DNA of 64,000 bases from Rheinheimera sp. SA_1 (GTDB lineage Bacteria; Pseudomonadota; Gammaproteobacteria; Enterobacterales; Alteromonadaceae): positions 1-64,000 of the forward strand of contig NZ_LXWK01000011.1 in assembly GCF_001669775.1 (NCBI RefSeq), in the 5' to 3' direction. Both the position numbers and the translations under genes were made by a program. The notes below the pieces were generated by a model. That model was given only the letters and a program-made list of their open reading frames with translations. It had not been told where the DNA came from and made no database searches. Positions 24,619 through 33,624 of the stretch are shown here, piece by piece; within the stretch, counting starts at the first letter, position 1; each line of letters begins with the position of its first letter.

Positions 24619-24978
24619 TTAGTTAAGCTTTTCGCGGATACGCGCTGATTTACCTGAACGATCGCGTAAATAGTAAAGCTTGGCACGGCGTACTGCACCA
24701 CGACGTTTCAGCGTGATGCTGTCAATCATTGGGCTGTGCGTCTGGAATACACGCTCTACACCTTCACCGTTCGAAATTTTACGAACTGTGAATGCTGAGT
24801 GTAAACCACGGTTACGTTTAGCGATAACTACGCCTTCGTAAGCCTGCAGACGGGTTTTGTCGCCTTCTTTAACTTTAACTTGAACAACCACAGTATCACC
24901 TGGGCCGAAAGCTGGAACGTCTGTTTTCAGCTGTTCGTCTTCAAGTTGCTTGATGATGTTTTGGCTAACTTTGCTCAT
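24619..24978 (-). CDS. rplS: 50S ribosomal protein L19
   Basis: L19 lies at the 30S-50S interface of the ribosome. The 119-residue sequence is typical: [46 protein letters not shown] and a basic tail. It is the last gene of the rpsP operon, 7 bp after trmD, and is followed at once by the operon terminator. Confidence 0.98.
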   Translation of the reverse strand: MSKVSQNIIKQLEDEQLKTDVPAFGPGDTVVVQVKVKEGDKTRLQAYEGVVIAKRNRGLHSAFTVRKISNGEGVERVFQTHSPMIDSITLKRRGAVRRAKLYYLRDRSGKSARIREKLN

Positions 24979-24985
24979 AACAATC

Positions 24986-25777
24986 TCACTTTACCTGGAA
25001 TAAACTATCGTGTTGCTGCAACGCCTGGTGTTCCTGTTGGAACTCGTCCAGTAATTTGCGTTGCTCCTTAGTCAGAGCCAGGACATTTAACATATCCGGC
25101 CGTCTCAACCAGGTCCTACCAAGGGCCTGCTTCAAACGCCAGCGTCTGATGTTTTCATGGTGTCCGCTGAGTAGTACAGCAGGAACCTGTTTGCCGTCTA
25201 ACACTTCTGGTCTGGTATAGTGCGGACAATCCAGCAGTCCAGAGGCAAACGAGTCCTCAACTGCAGATAAATCATGCCCCAGTACGCCTGGTACCAGTCG
25301 CGATACCGCATCAATCAGCGTCATCGCAGGCAATTCGCCCCCACTCAGCACGTAATCGCCGATTGACCATTCTTCGTCAATTTCCGACTCTATTACGCGT
25401 TCATCAATGCCTTCGTAACGGCCAGCTACTAAAAGTAGCTTCGAATAAGTCGCAAGTTTAGCAACGCCTTCCTGATCCAACTTCCGGCCTTGCGGCGAAA
25501 GGTAAATCGTTCGGACATCACCACCTGCAGCTGCTTTAGCGGCGCGAATTGCATCCGTTAAAGGCTGCACCATCATCAACATACCAGGACCGCCACCAAA
25601 AGGTCTGTCGTCGACAGTGTTATGTTTATCCGAGGTAAAATCCCTTGGATTCCAGCACTGTACGTCGATTAACCCGTTTTTGACTGCCCGGCTGGTCACA
25701 CCGAATTTTGTCACAGCGTCGAACATCTGCGGAAATAAGGTAATTACCCCAAACCACAATTTTGGCTGTTCGGCCAT
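24986..25777 (-). CDS. trmD: tRNA (guanine-N1)-methyltransferase
   Basis: TrmD methylates G37 next to the anticodon, using SAM, and prevents +1 frameshifting. It is a SPOUT-class enzyme. Visible motifs are [36 protein letters not shown] and [15 protein letters not shown], which forms the knotted cofactor site (about residues 85-140). The 263 residues fit the family (about 250). Its start shares a base with the rimM stop. Confidence 0.98.
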   Translation of the reverse strand: MAEQPKLWFGVITLFPQMFDAVTKFGVTSRAVKNGLIDVQCWNPRDFTSDKHNTVDDRPFGGGPGMLMMVQPLTDAIRAAKAAAGGDVRTIYLSPQGRKLDQEGVAKLATYSKLLLVAGRYEGIDERVIESEIDEEWSIGDYVLSGGELPAMTLIDAVSRLVPGVLGHDLSAVEDSFASGLLDCPHYTRPEVLDGKQVPAVLLSGHHENIRRWRLKQALGRTWLRRPDMLNVLALTKEQRKLLDEFQQEHQALQQHDSLFQVK

Positions 25778-26310
25778 TAAAATTCAGGATCCCAGTCGAC
25801 AATGATCCGACCTTGCGTTTTATCGACCGCTTTAATGACAGAGTCAGTTAAAAACGGTAATAAACGCTCTTTCTGACCAAATGCATCATTCCGGTTGGCT
25901 TTGACAACAATAACGTCGTTGGAGCCTGTTTCCATCATGTCCACTACTTCACCTAAGTCGTAGCCAGCTTCGGTTACTACGGTCATCCCCATCAGGTCTT
26001 TCCAGTAATAATCGCCGTCTTCAAGCTTTGGTAAAGCAGCGGGCGTCACTGCGATGTCAATATTGACAAAGAGTTGCGCCTGATCACGGTCATTCACGCC
26101 ATCAATCTTGGCAATTAAGCCATTACTGTGACGCTTCCAACTGCTGATCTGCACTGGTCGCCAGTTACCCTGCTGTTGAATCTGCCAGGGTGTGTAATCA
26201 AATATCCCTTCCGGGATCTCTGTGTAGGAGTTTACTTTTAGCCACCCGTTGATGCCGTAAACAGCGCCAAACTTACCTAAGACAACTAAATCTTTACCGT
26301 TCAAGGTCAA
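25777..26310 (-). CDS. rimM: Ribosome maturation factor RimM
   Basis: RimM binds ribosomal protein S19 and helps assemble the 30S head. The 177-residue protein has the N-terminal barrel ([22 protein letters not shown]) and the C-terminal PRC-like domain with [10 protein letters not shown] and [10 protein letters not shown]. It lies between rpsP and trmD with a one-base overlap to trmD, the usual order. Confidence 0.97.
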   Translation of the reverse strand: MTLNGKDLVVLGKFGAVYGINGWLKVNSYTEIPEGIFDYTPWQIQQQGNWRPVQISSWKRHSNGLIAKIDGVNDRDQAQLFVNIDIAVTPAALPKLEDGDYYWKDLMGMTVVTEAGYDLGEVVDMMETGSNDVIVVKANRNDAFGQKERLLPFLTDSVIKAVDKTQGRIIVDWDPEF

Positions 26311-26330
26311 ACTCCAACCAGATTGCTAAA

Positions 26331-26582
26331 TTAAGCAGAAGCTTTTTTAGCTGCTTTTACCAGTGAAGCCACGCGATCACTTAAAGAAGCGCCTTGCGCT
26401 ACCCAGTGGTCAACACGGTTCAGGTCGATACGCGCTTTCTCTTCAGTACCGCTAGCGATTGGGTTAAAGAAACCCACGCGCTCAATAAAGCGGCCATCAC
26501 GAGCAAAACGGCTGTCTGCGACCACAACTTGGTAAAATGGACGCTTTTTCGCGCCACCACGTTGTAAACGAATAGTTACCAT
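26331..26582 (-). CDS. rpsP: 30S ribosomal protein S16
   Basis: S16 is an early-assembling 30S protein. The 83-residue sequence begins [24 protein letters not shown], typical of the family, and has [10 protein letters not shown] in the middle. It is the first gene of the operon; rimM starts 20 bp downstream. Confidence 0.98.
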   Translation of the reverse strand: MVTIRLQRGGAKKRPFYQVVVADSRFARDGRFIERVGFFNPIASGTEEKARIDLNRVDHWVAQGASLSDRVASLVKAAKKASA

Positions 26583-26625
26583 ACCAGCCTCTAAATCAAT
26601 CGTTCAGGTTTTATTAAAATAACAA

Positions 26626-26648
26626 TCCCTGCAGTCAAACCACAGGGA
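26626..26648 (-). promoter_or_regulatory. Hairpin in the rpsP leader
   Basis: In the minus-strand leader, TCCCTG and CAGGGA form a 6-bp stem with an 11-nt loop, followed by TTGTTATTTT. It lies between the promoter and the rpsP ribosome binding site. It could be an attenuator or a site for autogenous control, but the stem is short and this is tentative. Confidence 0.35.
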
Positions 26649-26654
26649 CGCCGA

Positions 26655-26682
26655 ATTGTACGGATTTTTGTCATGAATGCAA
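26655..26682 (-). promoter_or_regulatory. Sigma-70 promoter of the rpsP operon
   Basis: Minus-strand TTGCAT (26677-26682) and TACAAT (26655-26660) with a 16-bp spacer. This is placed to start transcription about 65 bp upstream of the rpsP start codon. It shows that the ribosomal operon need not depend on the accessory genes upstream. Confidence 0.7.
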
Positions 26683-26738
26683 GGTATTTCACGGCTTTGC
26701 CTCGAATAGCCACTGCCGCAGAACCTCAGATTCTGGCG

Positions 26739-27137
26739 TCAACGCTTTACAAATCCAATGTCCAACAATACCGCTACAGCTTGGTCCGTCTGCTGATTTT
26801 TCACAAACACATAATCACGACTAAAGGTAGACACCAGCAGAATATCGAGACCAGCGTCTGTCATCGCGCTGGCGATACTCTGTAAAAAGCCCACACAGTA
26901 AAATGGATTGGCGCAGTTAATCACCAATAAACGCCATTGTTCCTGATTCTGAGCTTTAACCACTAAATCTGCCAAACCAGCTTGGGTAGTCACAACGGTT
27001 ATTTCTTTGTCGTCACGACAAATAAGCCGGTGTAATTCCGGATGACCAACCCTTTGTGCTTCTACAAAATAAAAAATATCGTTCTCTAGATAAAAATCAC
27101 TGTCACGGATCACTTGCCTGGTACTTTCCGGGATCAT
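26739..27137 (-). CDS. ACT-like domain protein of unknown function
   Basis: A 132-residue protein starting at 27137, where AAAGGAGG lies directly upstream; the frame extends to 27182. It reads DFYLENDIFYFVEAQRVGHPELHRLICRDDKEITVVTT, and later LDILLVSTFSRDYVFVKNQQTDQAVAVL, a pattern close to the two-part ACT-like domains of the CASTOR/ACT_7 kind that bind amino acids. No enzymatic domain is attached. Function is unknown; amino-acid sensing is a plausible inference. Confidence 0.65.
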   Translation of the reverse strand: MIPESTRQVIRDSDFYLENDIFYFVEAQRVGHPELHRLICRDDKEITVVTTQAGLADLVVKAQNQEQWRLLVINCANPFYCVGFLQSIASAMTDAGLDILLVSTFSRDYVFVKNQQTDQAVAVLLDIGFVKR

Positions 27138-27229
27138 CTGCCCTCCTTTGCTACTGACGGGTTGTTTTACGGCAACATTCAATATTTACTTTAGAAAAAA
27201 TTACTGCAGTAAACATCAAACAAAAAATG

Positions 27230-27961
27230 CTAATGACTATATTCGCCATCGGCCGCGGCAACAGTCTGCTGATCAGATTCGGCAACCCAATCTTGCTGCA
27301 GTAATAACGTTAGCCGAAACTGCTGGTCATGGCTATTGTCCATATTCTGCGCGGCACTTTGATAGCTGATAGACTGCCACCATTGCTGTGCAGTCAAAGC
27401 TTTAAACAGAGCCGGCCAGGCAGCAGCATCCTGCAGATCAAGTTCTAACAAACAGTATCTGCTGCCACAACTGAGCTGTTGTGGTTGTACCACGGTCGGA
27501 TATGACGCCATAAATTCGGTCAGCTGCTGCTGATACAACTCGCTTTGCTCATTAAACTCTTGATCTTGCTGCTGTAACTCAAGCATTTGCTCAAAATCAG
27601 CCTGTTCAACTTGCAGGATCAATTCGGTGGCAGGTAATTGTTTTGCCGCAGCGACGGCACTGTAGGTATCCAGCGACATGAAGATGTAAGAGTTATCAGC
27701 GATTACACCGCGCTTTGAATTCACGGTGTTAGCACTGTCAATTTCACCCTCGGGCACTACTGCGCCAATGTCAGGCTGAGAATGAAAAGCTGCAGCCTCA
27801 ACATCAGCGCAACTTTCTGCACCTGATGATTCTACAGCTGCAACGACTGCTGTTTGTGGCGTAAACTGCAGCTCTGGCGCCGCCTGCGCTAAACCATCTG
27901 CCAACAAAAAACCTGTGCCGAAACTTGCTGCGATGAGCAACACAATCTGAAAAGTTTTCAT
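27230..27961 (-). CDS. Exported protein of unknown function
   Basis: A 243-residue protein starting at 27961, with AAAGGAA about 7 nt upstream. Its first 27 residues form a signal peptide or anchor (KTFQIVLLIAASFGTGFLLADGLAQA). The mature part is acidic and glutamine-rich, with LQQQDQEFNEQSELYQQQLTEF suggesting a short coiled coil. Two close cysteines in LSCGSRYCLLELDL could form a disulfide. I do not recognise a family. It sits between the M23 peptidase and the ACT-like gene on the same strand. Confidence 0.62.
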   Translation of the reverse strand: MKTFQIVLLIAASFGTGFLLADGLAQAAPELQFTPQTAVVAAVESSGAESCADVEAAAFHSQPDIGAVVPEGEIDSANTVNSKRGVIADNSYIFMSLDTYSAVAAAKQLPATELILQVEQADFEQMLELQQQDQEFNEQSELYQQQLTEFMASYPTVVQPQQLSCGSRYCLLELDLQDAAAWPALFKALTAQQWWQSISYQSAAQNMDNSHDQQFRLTLLLQQDWVAESDQQTVAAADGEYSH

Positions 27962-28119
27962 CTGCAATTCCTTTTGTAAAAACCATACCAGCTTCATTGT
28001 TTCCTAAATCTGACTATCCATTGCAAGTCAGTTCTCGTTTTCCGTCCTGGCTACCTGCAAAGTCCCGGTGTGTTTAGCAATCCGGGACTTGTTAGCCGCT
28101 ACAGGTTCGATATTACAAC

Positions 28120-29706
28120 TTAGTTTTTCGTCCAAATCCCGCCAAAGTTGTGTTGATTTAATCCGTCAACACCACTCACGACTTCAGTTTGATACCCCAG
28201 ACCGCTGAAGTTATTAAACTGCGTCTGAAACTGCGCCGAAGTTTGGCCATGTTTGGCGCCCCAGTTCAGCTGTGGTAACTGACTGAACACTGCGGTGTAA
28301 TTCACCTCACCCTGATGCACGTAAGAGTTCAGGTAAATTGGCCGACGTCCTGCTTCCAATTCAGTGTTCACTTTGTTCTGATAAGCAGCAGCTGTTAACT
28401 GCGAGCTAACCGTCCAACTGCCGACGTTTTGTTGCTGATACAGCACGGTGTAACGACGATCACCACCGGATGACACCACCGAAACACTAACCGGACGCAT
28501 ATTTAAATCTTTTGCCTGGTCCATCACCTGCATATGCTGAGCATATGTCAGGCCATGTTTAGCCAGCGTCGCCAGCGGTTTTTTCTCGAAAATCACACTA
28601 TAACGAGTACCGCTGCCAGTCTGATGCGAATCAACCTGCACTGGTGCGTAACCATCTTCAATCGCCTGGTTAAACGCTTGTTGATAACCGGCTGAACTCT
28701 GACCAAAAAAACCACGCCAGGCTAGATTTGCCGGTTCCCAAACCATATTGTAAAAACTGTTGCCACTGACGCTGTAACCGTCAAACCAGCTCGCTTTAAA
28801 ACCAGAGTCTGCCAGATGGCTGAAAAAGCCCTGCATCATTTCAGCTTTCATGCCATGGCGCACATATTGGCTACCGACTGTGCGCGGTGCCCAAATCAGT
28901 TGTGAACCCGATGGAATAGTGCTGCCGGCAAATCGGGTCCAACTTGGGTAGGGTTTGGTATCGTCTGGCGTTGCAGCAATACCCCGGTTAAAGGTAATCA
29001 ACTGACCTTCACCGCCGCTGTTTTGTAAGTGGACATGCAAATGTGGACCGGTCGAATTACCGCTGTTACCCACTCTACCCAGATACTGGCCCTTGCTGAT
29101 ACTGGCCTGCTGCGCCACTGGCACTGCCACGTATAACATTTCGCTGTTATTGCCGATGGCAGCCGGGTACGCCGTGGCGTTATGCGGGCACAAACTGGTG
29201 CTGATTGAGCCTGGGATCATATGCGCATACAACATCCGCGTACCGTCACTGTGCTCAACCCACAACATGTTACCGCCGCCTGGCATCAAACCATTTTTCA
29301 GATTGCTATGCAGCCATGGTTTGGTGGTATCAGAATCGCCAGAAAGTTTAGGCCGTGGATTTTCAGGGGCGTTCCGCCAACAGCCAATCACTTTACCGGC
29401 ATGCATGGCATAAATCGATTTGTTATAGACGACGAATTTGTTGTTGGTTGGTGCAGCGTTATAATCTGCCACAGTGGTCGTGACCGAGGTCCAGCGGCTG
29501 TTGTCAAAATCATAACGACGGGCGCCCATATCAAAACCATGTTTTTGCGATTGATTTTGGGCGTGGTCAAAAGTGTGCACTTTTTCATGATCACCAAAAT
29601 CTTGTCCTTTAAATGGTAAATTATAGGTCACTGCGATGGCTGAAGTGCTGATGGTTCCAGTTACGCTGATGGCTCCGATTACGAGTGCCAGAGTGAGATG
29701 TTTCAT
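28120..29706 (-). CDS. Secreted M23-type peptidase with five C-terminal tandem repeats
   Basis: A 528-residue secreted protein with a signal peptide ending about TSAIA (residue 25). Residues about 30-260 form an M23/LytM-like zinc peptidase: QKHGFDMGARR supplies the first His and Asp, GNSGNSTGPHLHVHL supplies the H-x-H pair, and MLYAHM is also typical. M23 enzymes cut peptide bonds in peptidoglycan. From about 280 to the end there are five repeats of about 48 residues (HGLTYAQHMQVMDQAKD..., RYTVLYQ and similar) resembling the bacterial tandem repeat (BTRD1/polyglycine-hydrolase-type) domain, probably for binding or stability. The target could be the cell's own wall or a competitor's. Domain calls are good; role is inference. 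Confidence 0.8.
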   Translation of the reverse strand: MKHLTLALVIGAISVTGTISTSAIAVTYNLPFKGQDFGDHEKVHTFDHAQNQSQKHGFDMGARRYDFDNSRWTSVTTTVADYNAAPTNNKFVVYNKSIYAMHAGKVIGCWRNAPENPRPKLSGDSDTTKPWLHSNLKNGLMPGGGNMLWVEHSDGTRMLYAHMIPGSISTSLCPHNATAYPAAIGNNSEMLYVAVPVAQQASISKGQYLGRVGNSGNSTGPHLHVHLQNSGGEGQLITFNRGIAATPDDTKPYPSWTRFAGSTIPSGSQLIWAPRTVGSQYVRHGMKAEMMQGFFSHLADSGFKASWFDGYSVSGNSFYNMVWEPANLAWRGFFGQSSAGYQQAFNQAIEDGYAPVQVDSHQTGSGTRYSVIFEKKPLATLAKHGLTYAQHMQVMDQAKDLNMRPVSVSVVSSGGDRRYTVLYQQQNVGSWTVSSQLTAAAYQNKVNTELEAGRRPIYLNSYVHQGEVNYTAVFSQLPQLNWGAKHGQTSAQFQTQFNNFSGLGYQTEVVSGVDGLNQHNFGGIWTKN

Positions 29707-29819
29707 GCTTGCCTCCTTGTTGCATTAGTCATTGATGTCAACTCGAGAGCAATTGTAAAAGGTTGCGCCTGGCGAAACTGCCCAAAAACTGTCCAGAAAG
29801 TGCTCAGAATTACGAAGAT

Positions 29820-30069
29820 ACATCGCCACAAAACTGCTCCCTGCGTTTTCTTCAGCCAGCGCCAGAGGCTCTGACGTGACTTCGGCGAAATGCCAAATCG
29901 TTGGCATTTCGAAAGCCCGAAATCACCATACCGTCCATCCATGGACATCGCCACAGAACTGCTCCCTGCGTTTTATTCAGCCAGCGCCAGAGGCTCTGGC
30001 GTGACTTTGGCGAAATGCCAAATCTTTGGCATTTCGAAAGCCCGAAATCACCATACCGTCCATCCATGG
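29820..30069. repeat. Two tandem copies of a 125-bp intergenic repeat
   Basis: Positions 29820-29944 and 29945-30069 are two direct copies with only a few differences. Each contains a hairpin of GAAATGCCAA paired with TTGGCATTTC around a 4-nt loop, and the palindrome TCCATGGA. The high similarity and the hairpins suggest a REP/ERIC-like repeat rather than genes. The short ORFs inside it repeat the same peptide twice and are by-products. Confidence 0.9.
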
Positions 30070-30076
30070 ACATAAA

Positions 30077-30111
30077 AAAACCACCAATCTGAGCGAACAG
30101 TTGGTGGTTTT
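30077..30111. terminator. Rho-independent terminator (possibly bidirectional) after the GAF gene
   Basis: AAAACCACCAA pairs with TTGGTGGTTTT across a 13-nt loop, with A-rich and T-rich flanks on the two sides. It is 55 bp after the GAF gene stop on the minus strand and stops read-through into the repeat region. Confidence 0.82.
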
Positions 30112-30165
30112 CAGTATTCAATCAGCAGATGACATTCGTTTTTACTGCGCTTACCCTTTGCAGCG

Positions 30166-31095
30166 TTAAAGAGCTCTGGCTTGCAACTCCAGTTGCCATA
30201 GCAACTGTTGCAAACAATTCTGCGCTTGTTGTTGCTGCCGGCGAAAAGTACTGAAACTCATATGGTACTGGTCGGCAAGCTCAATTTGCCCCAGACGACT
30301 GCTAATGTACCTTTCATCGAGAATTTTCGCCCAAAGTGCCGTCGCCGGTTTTTGATACATCTGTTGTAAACAACGGTAGATATGCTGTTTTAGCGATTCA
30401 ATCTGAATTGCCGGCGCGACCCGCACTTCTGCTGCTGGCTGCAACATCGCCATTTTTGCGAAGAGGTTGATATCCCATTGTGTCGGCTGATAGAAATGTT
30501 TTAAGCAGGTTTGCAGAGTCTGGGAAAACTCGTCCTGGTGACACCAGGCATCGCCACTGTTGTTTGCTGCAGAAGAATCATTCTGTGTTAAATGATGCCG
30601 CGAAGATTGCAAACGGCTACGCAAATTGACCAGTCTTGGTGCCAGCATCGCCGAGACACTTTCGACAAAATACTGCTGCTCAATAGAGAAAAAACTGGCT
30701 TGAGGATGCTCAGCATCAATAATGCCGAGTAGTTCCCCTTGATAACATATAGGCACTGCCAGCTCAGATAACCTTGGCGCATCATCGACCACATAACGAC
30801 TAAAACTATTGGTATCAGCGACGCAAATGCTGCTCTGACACAAAGCGGCAGTACCGACAACTCCCTGCCCCAATTCCAGCTCAATCGGTGAAACAACACC
30901 CTGTGCCGCACAGAATTTACCGCCAGCAGCAGCAACCTGGGCTAATCGATGTTGTTTGTTCTGGAGATAAATGACGTTATCGGGCAGTTGTAAACTTTGT
31001 ACAATCAGCTGGCTAACGGTCTGGCATAAGCCAACGATGTCATTGATTGGGTCAATCTGGCGATTGATTTGCGCAAGAGTGGCTAATGTAGTCAC
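30166..31095 (-). CDS. GAF-domain regulator-like protein
   Basis: A 309-residue protein with a GAF-like sensor domain over about residues 15-155 (GQGVVGTAALCQSSICVADT, SELAVPICYQGELLGIIDAEHP). The C-terminal part is helical and ends in a helix-turn-helix-like stretch (LGQIELADQYHMSFSTFRRQQQQAQ). It starts with GTG at 31095, supported by GAGGTGA six bases upstream. No membrane segment or catalytic domain is present. It could be a transcriptional regulator of the neighbouring peptidase gene; that is inference. Confidence 0.7.
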   Translation of the reverse strand: MTTLATLAQINRQIDPINDIVGLCQTVSQLIVQSLQLPDNVIYLQNKQHRLAQVAAAGGKFCAAQGVVSPIELELGQGVVGTAALCQSSICVADTNSFSRYVVDDAPRLSELAVPICYQGELLGIIDAEHPQASFFSIEQQYFVESVSAMLAPRLVNLRSRLQSSRHHLTQNDSSAANNSGDAWCHQDEFSQTLQTCLKHFYQPTQWDINLFAKMAMLQPAAEVRVAPAIQIESLKQHIYRCLQQMYQKPATALWAKILDERYISSRLGQIELADQYHMSFSTFRRQQQQAQNCLQQLLWQLELQARAL

Positions 31096-31166
31096 AGCGG
31101 TTCACCTCATCCATAAGTGTGTACCGCGCTACCTTACGCCGGTGTGCGTTAGCAGACCAGAGACAG

Positions 31167-31197
31167 TGTAGGCAATTGCTGTGAGACATTGCCTACA
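31167..31197. other. Perfect 10-bp inverted repeat between ffh and the GAF gene
   Basis: TGTAGGCAAT and ATTGCCTACA form a perfect 10-bp stem with an 11-nt loop. Neither strand has a T run after it, so it is not a standard terminator. It could be a regulator binding site, since the GAF gene starts about 70 bp away on the minus strand. Uncertain. Confidence 0.5.
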
Positions 31198-31253
31198 TTT
31201 CGACCAGCTAATTTACCTCTTCCTACAATCATTGAAGCAGAGGATGAAGCGTC

Positions 31254-32621
31254 TTAACGTGGAGGCAACATACCCGGTGGCAACTTGCCACCCATGCCGC
31301 GCATCATCTTCATCAGGCCGCCTTTGCCACCCATTTGCTTCATCATTTTCTGCATTTGCATAAACTGTTTCAGCAGCTGATTGACATCCTGCACCTGAGT
31401 ACCAGAACCAGACGCAATGCGTTTTTTACGAGAACCTTTAATTAAATCAGGATATTGCCGCTCTTTTGGCGTCATTGAGTTGATGATGGCTTCCATTTTG
31501 CCAAATTGTTTATTGTTCATCTGATCTTTGGCGCCGGCTGGCAGGTTTTTCATGCCGGGCAGTTTATCCAGCATCGACATCATGCCGCCCATGCTGCGCA
31601 TCTGTACTAGTTGATCACGGAAATCTTCCAGGCTAAAACCCTGGCCTTTCATCATCTTGGCTGCAACTTTGGCCGCTTGGTCACGGTCAACTTTTTGTTC
31701 CAGCTCTTCAATCAGGCTCATCATATCGCCCATGCCCAGAATGCGTGACGCAATCCGGTCCGGGTGGAATGGCTCTAAAGCATCGGATTTTTCACCCATA
31801 CCGATAAATTTAATCGGTTTACCGGTGATATGACGAATAGAAAGTGCGGCACCGCCACGGGCATCACCGTCAGCTTTGGTCAGAATAACACCCGTCAGCG
31901 GCAACGCTTCGTTAAAGGCTTTGGCCGTATTGGCCGCATCCTGACCGGTCATGGCGTCAACCACAAACAGCGTTTCAATCGGTTTAATCGCCGCATGTAA
32001 TGCTTTGATTTCATCCATCATTTCGCTGTCTACGTGCAGACGGCCTGCAGTATCGACTAACAAAACATCGTAAAAACCTAAGCGGGCCTGAGTAATAGCT
32101 GCATTTACAATATCCACCGGTTTTTGGCTGATATCGCTTGGGAAAAACTCTACACCGACTTCTTTGGCCAAAGTTTCTAACTGTTTAATCGCCGCCGGGC
32201 GGTAAACGTCCGCGGAGACCACCATCACTTTTTTCTTCTTGCGCTCTTTTAAGAAACGGGCAAGTTTACCGACTGAAGTAGTTTTACCGGCACCTTGTAA
32301 GCCCGCCATCAGCACCACGGCCGGAGGTTGGGTATTGAGAGTCAACTCTTCGTTGGCTTCACCCATCGCTTCTTCTAAAGCTTTTTTGACGATCTTTAAA
32401 AACTCTTGTCCTGGCGTCAGGCTTTTACTGACTTCCAGGCCAACCGACCGCTCTTTCACCTGATTGACAAAATCCCGCACCACCGGCAGCGCTACGTCAG
32501 CTTCCAGCAACGCCATCCGCACTTCACGCAAGGTTTCTTTAATATTGTCTTCAGTTAAACGACCACGACCGCTGATATTTTTCAGGGTTCGGGTTAAGCG
32601 ATCGGACAGGGTCTCAAACAT
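31254..32621 (-). CDS. ffh: Signal recognition particle protein (SRP54)
   Basis: Ffh is the GTPase that binds 4.5S RNA and signal sequences and hands ribosomes to FtsY at the membrane. The 455-residue protein shows the N domain, then the G domain: GLQGAGKTTSVGKLA (G1), DTAGRLHVD (G3) and TKADGDARGG (G4). It ends with the methionine-rich M domain (MQMQKMMKQMGGKGGLMKMM). Elsewhere ffh usually stands next to rpsP; here four accessory genes intervene. Confidence 0.98.
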   Translation of the reverse strand: MFETLSDRLTRTLKNISGRGRLTEDNIKETLREVRMALLEADVALPVVRDFVNQVKERSVGLEVSKSLTPGQEFLKIVKKALEEAMGEANEELTLNTQPPAVVLMAGLQGAGKTTSVGKLARFLKERKKKKVMVVSADVYRPAAIKQLETLAKEVGVEFFPSDISQKPVDIVNAAITQARLGFYDVLLVDTAGRLHVDSEMMDEIKALHAAIKPIETLFVVDAMTGQDAANTAKAFNEALPLTGVILTKADGDARGGAALSIRHITGKPIKFIGMGEKSDALEPFHPDRIASRILGMGDMMSLIEELEQKVDRDQAAKVAAKMMKGQGFSLEDFRDQLVQMRSMGGMMSMLDKLPGMKNLPAGAKDQMNNKQFGKMEAIINSMTPKERQYPDLIKGSRKKRIASGSGTQVQDVNQLLKQFMQMQKMMKQMGGKGGLMKMMRGMGGKLPPGMLPPR

Positions 32622-32753
32622 ATTTAGTTACCACGGAACTCAAAATGGCGATGATTATAACTGACCAGAACGCTGCCGTCAGCCGTTGGCTCTGTCATTC
32701 TGGTAAAGCTTGCAATACAATAGGATTTTGCGGCTTAAATTGGAATTATTCGC

Positions 32754-33560
32754 ATGTCGTTCGCCCTGCTGCCGATGTTGGCTTTCCTTTGTTATCTGAC
32801 GGCAACCGTTGTGGTATCACAGCGGTTGTATCATGCAGAGGGACCCAGGTTTAAGTTGGTATTTTCCGCGGCTACCGCCGGTATCGTGCTGCATATGCTG
32901 GCATTAAGTCAGGCAATGTTTACGGCAGACGGACAAAATTTCAGCCTGCTGAATGTCAGCTCAATGGTCTGCTGGTTGATTACACTTTCGCTGACGCTCA
33001 CGGCACTTCGCACCCCTATCACTTTGCTGTTACCTATTGTTTATGGCTTTGCCGCTTTGGTGCAACTGGCTGTTGGTTTGTTGCCAGCTGGTGCTCAGGT
33101 CCAACATTTTGAACATGATCCATGGTTGCTGCTGCATGTAGTCGTGGCGTTTATTGCATATGTGATGTTGATTATGGCGACGTTGTATTCCTTTCAGGTC
33201 AGCTATATCAGTCAGCGATTAAAACAAAAAACGCCACTGCAGGCTGGAACCGTATTCCCTTCTTTAATGCAAGCCGAAGCTTTATTGTTCCGACTGATGT
33301 TGGCAGGGACGGTGCTGTTGGGCCTGACGCTGTTCAGTGGCGCAATTTTCACCGCTGATTGGTTAGCGAAACATAATATTCATAAAAATGTGTTAAGTCT
33401 GATGGCGTTTTTATTGTTTAGCCTGCTATTGATTGGCCATGCCAGACTTGGTTGGCGCGGACGGGTTGCGAATGCTCTGACCATCAGTGCCAGTTTGTTA
33501 CTAACACTGGCTTATTTTGGTAGTCGGTTTGTGCGTGAAGTGTTGCTGGAACGGCTGTAA
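32754..33560 (+). CDS. CcsA/YpjD-family inner-membrane protein
   Basis: A 268-residue integral membrane protein with about eight hydrophobic segments. It carries the CcsA/HemX-type pattern, including HDPWLLLHVVVAFIAYVMLIMATLYS and KHNIHKNVLSLMAFLLFSLLLIGHARLGWRGR with conserved histidines that could bind haem. The E. coli YpjD gene lies beside ffh in the same divergent arrangement, so this is probably its counterpart. The physiological role of YpjD is not established; cytochrome c assembly is not proven. Confidence 0.85.
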   Translation: MSFALLPMLAFLCYLTATVVVSQRLYHAEGPRFKLVFSAATAGIVLHMLALSQAMFTADGQNFSLLNVSSMVCWLITLSLTLTALRTPITLLLPIVYGFAALVQLAVGLLPAGAQVQHFEHDPWLLLHVVVAFIAYVMLIMATLYSFQVSYISQRLKQKTPLQAGTVFPSLMQAEALLFRLMLAGTVLLGLTLFSGAIFTADWLAKHNIHKNVLSLMAFLLFSLLLIGHARLGWRGRVANALTISASLLLTLAYFGSRFVREVLLERL

Positions 33561-33624
33561 TTCTTGACTAGTACCGCGCTTTCGCTTATTAAATAAGGCC
33601 TACGGGCAATAAAGGTTAATTCTC

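Larger units (their letters stand above)
29707..30165. other. Intergenic region between the M23 peptidase and GAF genes
   Basis: This 459-bp stretch contains the 125-bp tandem repeats and the terminator at 30077-30111. The rest is the leader of the M23 gene. No credible gene is seen. Confidence 0.75.

Noticed and set aside
29703-30121. Overlapping small minus-strand ORFs encoding the same peptide twice
   Set aside because: They arise from the 125-bp tandem repeat and have no ribosome binding sites or recognisable domains.
31167-31197. Perfect inverted repeat as a terminator of the ffh gene
   Set aside because: Neither strand has a T run after the stem, so it was kept only as an unassigned inverted repeat.
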